Shown here: piece by piece, positions 56,006 to 64,000 of the stretch
How the letters are laid out: each line of letters begins with the position of its first letter
How positions within the stretch are numbered: position 1 is the first letter of the stretch
Origin: Mesorhabditis belari
Lineage: Eukaryota > Nematoda > Chromadorea > Rhabditida > Rhabditidae
Assembly (NCBI GenBank): GCA_958450365.1
Contig: CAUEEP010000920.1
Location: forward strand, 459,501-523,500
DNA length: 64,000 nucleotides
Direction of reading: 5' to 3'
Position numbers and translations under genes: made by a program
Notes under the pieces: model-generated
Told to the model about the DNA's origin: nothing
What the model saw: the letters and a program-made list of their open reading frames with translations, nothing else
Database searches by the model: none

Positions 56006-59000
56006 ATGGGTCAATCTTGGTGGCTTCTGGTTTTGCTCTTATCCGTTGACTCGAAGTCGATTCAAAGCTCGCAAGTTTGCACGACTTCTGGATGCACCAG
56101 GGCGGCTAGTATGCTTGTAAGTCTATAATTAGAATTTCAAAAACTAAAAAACACAAAAATCTAGTTAAACGCGATTGATCCAGCGATTGATCCATGCGAG
56201 GATTTCTACGAATTTGCATGCGGTGGCTACAAGATGGTAATTGCTTAAAAGATAAAAGCTAGAATTGCCAGTTAGAATTGCCAGTTAGATTTGCCAGTTA
56301 GATTTGCCAGTTAGAATTGCCATTGTTTTTAAATATTGCCTAAAATTTAAGACCCATCCATTAATCAACGATGGTACCGAAGCAAGTGTGATCGGGAACG
56401 CAAAGAAGAGACAAATGGGAATCGTGCAAAGTCTGTTCTTTAAAATTTAAGCTTAACAACGGGTTTTTTCTGCTAAGCCGCTGAACCTGGCTAACAGCTG
56501 GTTTTTCTGACAGGGGACCGTCCCCTGTTAGAACGTAACGTTTCCGTCACTCAGTCGAGAGCGCGCTCGTCTACAACCCACACAATCCGGGTTCGACTCC
56601 CTGTAGAACTTTTTTGTTTTTAAAAACCGTATTAATTGAAAGAAAATGGATGTTTTCTTACATGGTGATAAGATACTTTATCTTATTACAATGTTTATTC
56701 TTTTTATCTTATTACAATGTTTGCTTCTTTTAGACTATTTGGCTGAAGCGCCCTTCAATCCGAATGCATCAATCGCTGACAAACGAGTCGCAAAACTTTA
56801 TCAGCTTTGTCTCAACATTGACAAGGATGGAATCAAGTAAAGTCTAGAGTTTTAATTGCAATCTTTTTACTTTAAACTGTTCTTTATTTTGTGCCGAGAA
56901 ACATGCATTTCTGGAGCACGAATAAACAATATTTACAAGGGTTTAGTGCAGACTTAAGCTTAAGTCTAAGTTGAATCTGTATCTATTTCTTCAAATCTGT
57001 ATTAATTTAAAAAATATTTAGGCCACTTGTTCCGTATTTGGCCAACGATTTTGGATTGCCCTTTCTGACACCCAATCGTGTATTGGGAGAGAAAGTTGAT
57101 GCTTTTGAAACTGGTGAAATGCCGTTTCTTTATATAATGCCGATAACAGAAGATCCACCTGTTTACGTATGTTTAAAAAATCGTTTATATTAGAGTTCGG
57201 CAAACAAAACCAAAACACCAAAACAAACCAAAACCAAAACAAACCAAAACTCAATTTGCATATAAATTAAAATGTAAATTTAAAATTGTAAAATGTAAAT
57301 TTAAAATTGTAAAATGTAAATTTAAAATTGTAAAATGCAAATTTGCCTTTCACTTTTTCTCACTCCACAAAATCTCGCGGCCGAAAAAAGGACCAAAACA
57401 CGACCTCGAAATTTCGAAACAAAAAATAGCCTATGGGATAGATTTTTGGATGCTGATTTCAAATCTGCAAAGAGATTTTCGCTAGCTCCTCCCAGTCGCG
57501 AGATATTGGCGAGTTTTGGTTAGTTTTGGTTTTGGTTTTGGTTTTGGTTTGTTTTGGTTTTGGTTTTGTTATGGTTTTGGTTTTGGTAGTTTTGGTTTTG
57601 GTTAAGTTTTGTTTTCCGAAGTCTAGTTTATATCATCTTTTATATAGCAAATCAGCTAAAATCAGCTCTTTTGTCATTTCAAATTAAATTTATTTAAGAA
57701 ATTGATGGCAAACCGTTTTGCGGTCTCAGAAGAGGCTCTCGACAAGAATTCCAAGTACTTGGTCAAGGTCAGACAATCTATATCTATTGCTTTCTTTATT
57801 CTGTTTTTTAGTTAATGACAATGTTAGCAAATGATGTCTATTCGACGGATATTAATGAAGAGATGGCTCAGCGAATTCTGACTTTTATAGCATTCAATGA
57901 ACGCTTGAATGAAGTAAGTTTTCATTTGGTAAAATTTTCATTATAGTTGTTGTAGTTTGTAGTAGTTGTAGTAGTTGTAGTTGTAGTAGTTGTAGTTGTA
58001 GTTGTAGTAGTTGTAGTTGTAGTATGTTGTAGTATCAAGCTTTTTACAGAGTTTTAAAACAAATTCTTATCACTTTCAGGCTGTAACCAAAGACTTTGAA
58101 CTAAAATTGAAAGGATCGACCAACACACTTCGAAGACAAATGACAATTGCTGAACTTGAAAACGAGTATCCTGTTGTAAGGGTTTTTTGTAGTTTTTCTT
58201 GTATTTCAATAATTTAGTATCCCTGGAAGCGAATTTTCATGCCGAACTTTTTGAATATTGACGTCGCTGATCTTTCATTTGATTTCGTCACCGATGATTT
58301 ATTTTATTTAGCAGAAGTCTGTGTAGAAACCAAAACTCTTGGTTAAATTCTAAATCCAATCTATCTACCGTAAATACTGTAATAGTACCCCACCCTCATA
58401 ATGACGGTGCGGAGTGTTGCGTAGTCTAGCTTTGGATGCGTTTTTCTCGACACTGGTTTATGCTACAATGCTCGCTTAGGTATCAAAAAATAGCCCTGAA
58501 TTTCAGCTATTTTTTGGTACTAAAGACGCATTTTTTTGAAAGTACGGGTGCTGTGGAAAAAATGAAATACTAAAAAACTTTTGCGACTACGCGACTGTAC
58601 GAGGGAGTGGGGTACTATTACAGTATTTACGGTAGCTCTTTTAAAACTTGATCTTTGAAACATTTAGCTAAGCGATCTTCTACATACTGAATCCGCACAA
58701 TCTTTTTACTTTGATTCGGTGCAAAATGAAAAGCTGCGCCAACTTGACCTAATGTTTGGTGCTCCATATCGACAACTCCATGAAGTAATCACAATCATAT
58801 TCCAAACAACTATCAATACTTACAGCAAATTTTCTCAGTCAGTCAGTCACTCGCGGAGAAGTGTACAACGAGAATAGCAAGTTCTGGAAGTGAGCGTTGG
58901 ATTGACGATTTCTTCTTGAGTCATATCACAAAGGAAAAGAATCTTGCTCCATTAAAAGTTAGCGATGATTTTTAATAATTCAACTCAACGTTCAGGCACT

Positions 59001-62000
59001 AGCTGAAGATGTGCACGAAAACTATTTGGAGATGCTCAAAAGTGAGAAATGGATTAGCAAAGAAGCTCTTCAAAAAGTTTATCAATATGTGAGTCTAAAA
59101 ATCGAATCAAGAAGATCAAGAGCTTTAGATCAAGGAGATCAAATTCTCTATTGGTCCAAAAGAGCGATGGGATTCGCAAAAGCTCGATGCTTTTTATCAA
59201 AATGTATGGTTTAGAAATTTTTGTAGATAACAATTACCGTATTCTCTCTAATAGTAGTGCACAATACTATTTTTTTCAACCCTCTCCTGGACCGCAATAC
59301 TATTAAAGAGTTTTATCAGTTACCAAAGTAAGACAGATATAAGATTTGTTCCAAAAATTCTTGCAATTCTTTCACGTACTCCTTTGGCTCCTTTTGACAT
59401 ACAGTTGTGGGTCGGCGAGTTGACAATTACCGTAGTAATTGTTTGTGTTTGGCAAAGAACAAAAAGATGTTTTAGCACTTTGCACAACAATTTTAGATTC
59501 TTTTGCCAACTTTTTCATGTAAAGAATAGTTTAAAAATGAATAAAAAAAGCCTCACTTTTGCTTGCTTGAATAGCTTTAGAATGTCACATAAACATAAAG
59601 TCAAAAAGGTTTAGATGAAAAAGAAGCACCAGAAATTCAAATTTTCGTGGGTGCACTACTATTTTTTCAACCCCCTCTCGGATCGCAATACTATTAAAGA
59701 GTGCACTACTATTAGAGAGTGTACTATTAGAGTGTACTATTAGAGAGTGTACTATTAGAGTGTACTATTAGAGAGAATACGGTATGTGAAAATGCGAAAA
59801 TGATTTAGTTTACTCCATTCGATGCACCAACTTTCTGGGATTATCAAAACGTGGCTTCTTCATTCCAAGCTAAAACGGAGTTTCAGGTTTGGGCGTATAT
59901 TTAAATCTTTCATTTTGCCGTATTTCGAGTACACTTTTTTGGTTCTTATACAGTACCGAGCAAAAGTCTTGCAACATCACTTTTTCAAAAAAATCAATGA
60001 AATTTTTTTATAGAAAATGCCACCCGTTCGTAGCGCTTTTTTGTTTTTAATTAGAATAATACATGCACACTTTAATTACAAAAACAAATTTGAAGTTCAG
60101 CGTAAAACAAAAAAGTAAATGACAAAACTACTAAAAAATACCCTAAAAACTGGGTGCAAAAGTCTTGCAACATTATACAGAAACATCAAAAATTAATATT
60201 CAATCGGTCCACCTTTTGCCAAAATCACTTCATTAAGTCGTTTAGGCACTGAGTCGACTAATTCGTGAAGAATTGCTGGGCGAATTGAGCTCCAAACTTT
60301 TCGTATGTAGAACCATAAGTCAACTTTTGTGTGAAAGTCTTTTCCTCGTAACTTTGCCTTCACGTAAGCCCATAAATTTCCAATAGCGTTTAAATCAGGC
60401 GACATAGAGGGCACATTGATCAACAAAACGTTATTAAGGGCAAACCATCCAGGGAGATGCGCTTTTCCTCCAATTAAGAGATTCACCGTGTGACCGATCA
60501 TGAGCTTGCTCTTGTAAACCGGCGAATTGTCCTGGTAGAGAAACCATTCAGGAGCCATGTGATCCTGAGCAAATGGAAGTAGACATCCTTCTAGTATTTC
60601 CATATACTGGCGAGCATTCATGGTTGACTGGACGAGGACGAGCGGACCTGCCACATTTTTTGTCATCACCCCTAGAAAAAGACAAATTAATGCATGTATT
60701 AGAGATAAGGCTTACCAAAACACATGATTGATTCTCCGCCAGCTCGCATTGTAGGTTGCACACATTAAAGAAGTATTTGCTTTCCAATGGGTCATCTGAT
60801 TAAGTGGTTGCCTTTTGGAGAAAAGATATCCACTTTTGTTTCATCGACAAAAATCACGTCGGCCTAATCCTGCTTTGTCCAACTTTGGTACGTCCTGGCG
60901 AATAGAAGCCGTTGTTTCCTGTGGCCAGCGGTCATCAAAGGCTTTTGTACAGCTCTCCGGCTGTACAGTCCTGCTTGAGTCAATCGTCGAGAAACGGTCT
61001 ATCGAGAGATATCCTTGTTTGCAACATCCTTAATCAGCCGAGCTCCCTCAGTTGATGTCATGTTCGGATCCTTCTTGGAAGCCATCACAAGTATTCGATC
61101 CTCTTCTGCTCTTGTTCTTCTTGGCCGTCCTTTCTTCTCTCTTCGGTGCATAAGTCCAGTTGTTTTTGCTTTTGAAACAATGTGAGAAACGGTCGAAGGA
61201 TCGCGGATTGCATTTGAAGAGATCGGAGACAACGGCTCGAGAAATTCCTTTTTTCTTGCTTTCATGATTTTTTCTCTTTCGGAAGTCGTCAAGTAGGTAC
61301 CTGGCATCTGAAAAAAACAAAAATTAGTGTAAATTAATAAATTTGAAAACAATAAAAAAGAGAAACATAGAATGTTGCAAGACTTTTGCACCCAGTTTTT
61401 AGGGTATTTTTTAGTAGTTTTGTCATTTACTTTTTTGTTTTACGCTGAACTTCAAATTTGTTTTTGTAAATAAAGTGTGCATGTATTATTCTAATTAAAA
61501 ACAAAAAAGCGCTACGAACGGGTGGCATTTTCTATAAAAAAATTTCATTGATTTTTTTGAAAAAGTGATGTTGCAAGACTTTTGCTCGGTACTGTATATG
61601 CTTTTGCAACTCTTTGAGTGTGGCTTTCAAATTTGATCGTATATTTAAATGATTGCCTGTTCAGGGATGGAATGATCCTGCAGCTATTATTGTGAATGCT
61701 CAAAACAGAGGAACGGAATTCCGTAAAATTGCTAATTGATTCCCCACATTCAAATTTTTAGAGATTTACCTTGGAATAATTGAAGAACCGATGTTTGCAT
61801 GGGATTATCCATTAGAGATCAATTATGGATCAATGGGAATGATTATCGGACATGAGATCACACATTCAATTGATCCTAATATTAGAGGTAAAATGAAATT
61901 CCACCTAGATCTGGAAAAATTACTTTTTAGAAAACTGAGGAACATAAAAGCTTAAGAAGGCAAATTTTTATCGGTTTTTTTTTTTAAATTTTTACCTTTA

Positions 62001-63563
62001 AAGGTTAAATGTGACAAAAATCTTATTTAAAAAGAAATCAATGTTTTTCAGCGGCTAAAACGTTTGACTACGAGCTTTTAAAAAGTATTTGAATCATTTA
62101 TACGATCAGAAGATCATTCCACGATTTATAGGGCTTAAGCGAAATTGGCTAACGAAAGAGGATTTGAAAGCTTTTGACAGAAAAGTTCAATGTGTTGTGG
62201 ATCAATATGGGAATGTTACTGTTCCACTGAGTCATTCAAACGGAACTGTTAGTGTGGGTTTACTTGAGTTAAACAAACTCGCGATTGAATAAAGAAATAA
62301 TGATCTTTGAATAAAGATCCAATTCAGAGATCTCTTATAACCAGAGCTCTTATAACCAGAGCTTTTATAACTAGTAACTTTTAGCAAGATCCACACTTCA
62401 CATGGGGAGAAGACGTTTCTGATCTAGGTGGAATCAGAGTTGCTTACAAAGTTTGATTTAAGCTTTTCTTTATTTTATGAAAATCACAGGCCTACAGAAA
62501 GGCATTAGCTCGCCGTGATGGGAAGAAATCTCAAAAATTGCCCGGACTTGATCAATACAACAACGATCAGATTTTCTTCTTGGGTGCGGCTCAGGTAAAC
62601 TTTATGGATTAAGTATTGCAATATATACCGTAAATACTGTAATAGTACCCCACCCCCCTCGTACAGTCGCGTAGTCGCAAAAGTTTTTTAGTATTTCATT
62701 TTTTGCAAAGCACGCGTACTTTCAAAAAATTTGTCTTTGGTATCAAAAAATAGCACTGGATTTCAGCTATTTTTTGATACCTAAGCGAGCATTGTAGCAT
62801 AAACCAGTGTCGAGAAAAACGCATCCAAAGCTAGACTACACAACACTCCGCACCGTCATTATGAGGGTGGGGTACTATTACAGTATTTATGATATGTTGT
62901 ATCCGATTTAGATTCAATCCAAATCAGATATTTGATTTGGATTGAAAAATTGCACAGTATAGTATCATGTTTTTAAAATCTTTTCTAGGAATTTCATAAA
63001 AGTTTAACTCTGGCAACCTAGAGCAGCCCGTTAGCATCAAATTTTGCCAAAAAAGACTTTCTTGCTGTGAATTCAAAGAAAAGCATATCAAAACGCGTGA
63101 ATAAACTATTATTTTCGGCAAAATGTGGTGCTAACGGGCTTTTCTAGGTTAAACTTTTATGAAATCTCTAGAAAATGATTAAAAACATTTTAAAAAAATT
63201 TAACAAACATAATACCATACTTTGCAATAATGTTTCAATCGAAATTGGATAAAAATCGAAATCCTATACAACATATACACTCTAGCTCTTTTGCGAAACC
63301 GCCTCTGATGAAAATTTATTGCAAGACCAATACGGCGACAGTCATCCCATTAGTCAAATCAGACCAAATGAGGTATTTAGCATTTAAAAATCTATCATTT
63401 AGCAACAATCATTTTCAGCAACTCAAAGATTTTGAGCATTTTGCCAACGCCTTCAAGTGTCCTGTAAGTTAAATGTTGTTTAAATAAAATGAACAAAATT
63501 CAGGCTGGCTCTCCAATGAATCCAAAGAAAAAATGTCGTGTTTGGCGTCGTTTGAATGCATAA
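56006..63563 (+). CDS. secreted M13 metallopeptidase (neprilysin family)
   Basis: Zinc endopeptidase that cleaves small extracellular peptides. Starts MGQSWWLLVLLLSVDSKS (signal peptide), then VCTTSGCTRAASML and DPCEDFYEFACGGY, the family's N-terminal cysteine motif. About 20 exons chain through LAEAPFNPNASIAD, PYLANDFGLPFLTPN, IDDFFLSHI, GPKERWDSQKLDAFYQN, WDYPLEINYGSMGMIIGHEITHSID (HExxH zinc site, 61851-61865) and WGEDVSDLGGIRVAY (the E of E-x-x-x-D, third ligand, about 62415). The C-terminal FANAFKCP ... NPKKKCRVWRRLNA* ends at 63563. The order and end (CxVW) are those of neprilysins, with no N-terminal membrane anchor beyond the signal. The NAYY substrate motif region reads VNAQN, and R/H signature positions near the C terminus (DSHPISQIRPN) are kept. 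The gene is swollen by transposons in at least five introns. Exons read without frame breaks, so it may be functional. Confidence 0.92.
56455..56648 (+). mobile_element. tRNA-like SINE, copy 2
   Basis: In intron 3 of the neprilysin-type gene. Head aacctggctaacagctggtttttctg, a hairpin (ggggaccgtcccc), A-box-like CACTCAGTCGAGAGCGC, perfect B box GGTTCGACTCC, then cttttttgtttttaaaa, a polymerase III-type terminator. Order and several blocks match 15992-16145. Confidence 0.6.
57200..57610. repeat. (AACCAAA)n and inverted (GGTTTTG)n tracts in intron
   Basis: Left tract aaaccaaaacaaacc (57200-57250), right tract ttggttttggttttgg (57515-57605). They are reverse complements about 260 bp apart, so the intron can fold back. 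Between them is a triplicated taaatttaaaattgtaaaatg (57268-57340). Confidence 0.8.
57940..58035. repeat. (GTAGTTGTA)n microsatellite
   Basis: Units gtagttgta / gtagttgtagtagttgtag in an intron of the neprilysin-type gene. Confidence 0.85.
58366..58634 (+). mobile_element. TACCGTAAATACTG MITE, copy 2
   Basis: 269 bp, same orientation as copy 1 (34391-34658) and nearly identical. In the intron after exon FYLAEVCVETKTL of the neprilysin-type gene. Confidence 0.95.
59235..59784. mobile_element. TACCGTATTCTCTCTAATAG element in intron
   Basis: Terminal inverted repeats TACCGTATTCTCTCTAATAG and complement, 550 bp. The right end contains tandem agagtgtactatt units. Shares termini with 55066-55455. 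Confidence 0.88.
59951..61594 (-). mobile_element. Tc1-like transposon with 223-bp terminal repeats
   Basis: 1644 bp, flanked by TA. The terminal inverted repeats (59951-60173 and 61372-61594) are about 223 bp and near-perfect, starting CAGTACCGAGCAAAAGTCTT. Transposase on the minus strand, in at least two frames: N-terminal HTH part from 61307 (MPGTYLTTSEREKI ... KKGRPRRT with a GRPR hinge), then 60787-60548 and 60669-60193 (YQDNSPVYKS, second catalytic D; SPDLNAIGNLW). The family's third catalytic Glu (usually NPIENLW) reads Gly, and the coding region is frameshifted between 61000 and 60790. The copy looks catalytically dead though its ends are intact. It lies in an intron of the neprilysin-type gene, antisense to it. 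Confidence 0.93.
62626..62894 (-). mobile_element. TACCGTAAATACTG MITE, copy 3
   Basis: 269 bp, inverted relative to copies 1 and 2. The left end is intact and the right end slightly changed (tatttatgata). In an intron of the neprilysin-type gene, after FFLGAAQ. Confidence 0.93.
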
Positions 63564-63683
63564 TTTTGACAGTTTTGAATTGAATACATAATTTTGACAG
63601 TTTTGACAATTTTGCTACTTGTATTTGTAATAAATTAACTTTCTGAATCTATAAAGTGTTAATTTTAAAACTAATCCAAACTA

Positions 63684-64000
63684 TTAGGTTGGTAAAAAAG
63701 AAATGCGCGTTTTCGTTAAAAGTTTATTTTATTATAAAAACAAGATAACAATACATTAATCCAAAAGGTATTCGCCATCTGCATCAATGACTTGTCGCCA
63801 ACGTTCATGCAGAGAATGGATGCCATTCTTGAAGAACTCGACCGGCTGCGACTCGAAGAAGTTGGACACCCAAATTTGGACCTCGTCGCGGTTCATGAAC
63901 TTTTTCTCGGCCATGGACTGGTGCATTGATCGGAACAGATGGTAGTCGGAAGTATGTTTCCTTTGAATAAAGAGAGTTTTGTAGGAAAGATACAGAACAA
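63684..64000 (-). mobile_element. mariner 3' end, running to or past window edge
   Basis: Starts after TA with TTAGGTTGGTAAAAAAG. The minus strand encodes a mariner C terminus (SDYHLFRSMHQSMAEKKFMN ... HERWRQVIDADGEYLLD, stop at 63758-63756). Upstream of SDYHLF (about 63950-64000) the expected HPPYSPDL motif is absent, so the element appears truncated or rearranged there. It is better preserved than the other mariner remnants in this window. Confidence 0.88.

Noticed and set aside
60815..61033. Plus-strand frame of 72 codons inside the Tc1 element
   Set aside because: Antisense shadow of the transposase region.
1..64000. LTR retrotransposon, viral or bacterial insert
   Set aside because: No reverse transcriptase, integrase or capsid motif, no long direct terminal repeats, and no intronless foreign gene cluster was seen; the mobile elements identified are DNA transposons, MITEs and a possible SINE.

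Overview
The window reads as nuclear DNA of a free-living, rhabditid-type nematode. The base composition is AT-rich. Introns are short (about 40-60 nt) and nearly all end in TTTCAG or TTTTAG. The gene families are nematode-typical: serpentine chemoreceptors, sigma-class glutathione S-transferase, multi-domain C-type lectin, F-box proteins, secreted neprilysin. Long tracts of GCCTAA, the complement of the nematode telomere unit TTAGGC, also occur. I cannot name the species. Gene models were spliced by hand; where I say 'frame closes', the exon phases and total length are consistent with one open protein.

Layout. 0.9-1.3 kb: a partial gene. 2.2-9.0 kb (minus): two tandem paralogous seven-TM receptor genes with identical 8-exon structure and very different introns. 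9.5-10.4 kb: transposon debris. 11.8-12.8 kb (plus): a five-exon GST. 13.3-16.7 kb (plus): a C-type lectin with three domains, the third disrupted in my reading. 17-17.6 kb: internally deleted mariner. 18.4-20.9 kb (plus): an Sra/Srab-type chemoreceptor with a telomere-repeat intron. 22.5-25.9 kb: its paralogue, with a one-base frameshift and a mariner element 30 bp upstream of its ATG. 26.4-31.1 kb: three TIMP-like (N-TIMP/netrin-like) secreted protein genes in minus/plus/minus order. 31.9-33.3 kb: receptor debris and a small membrane-protein candidate. 34.2-35.6 kb: nested foldback elements. 35.9-39.2 kb (plus): a two-unit zinc-finger and coiled-coil gene. 42.0-44.5 kb (plus): a fourth TIMP-like gene with a long mucin-like tail. 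46.1-48.8 kb (plus) and 51.9-53.0 kb (minus):two F-box genes. 54.5-55.1 kb: a TIMP-like remnant that ends inside a transposon terminus. 56.0-63.6 kb (plus): a secreted M13 (neprilysin-type) metallopeptidase whose introns hold a Tc1-like transposon, two copies of a 269-bp MITE, another inverted-repeat element and a tRNA-like SINE. 63.7-64.0 kb: the 3' end of a mariner on the minus strand.

The most striking feature is the group of five TIMP-like loci (four closing as intact models, one remnant). They keep the six N-TIMP cysteines but usually place low-complexity or poly-Thr sequence in front of the Cys-x-Cys edge that classical TIMPs expose at their N terminus. In the same window lies a secreted zinc metallopeptidase of another clan. 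The rest of the non-coding sequence is dominated by short inverted-repeat elements, many sharing near-identical termini, and by telomere-like or minisatellite tracts placed in receptor-gene introns.
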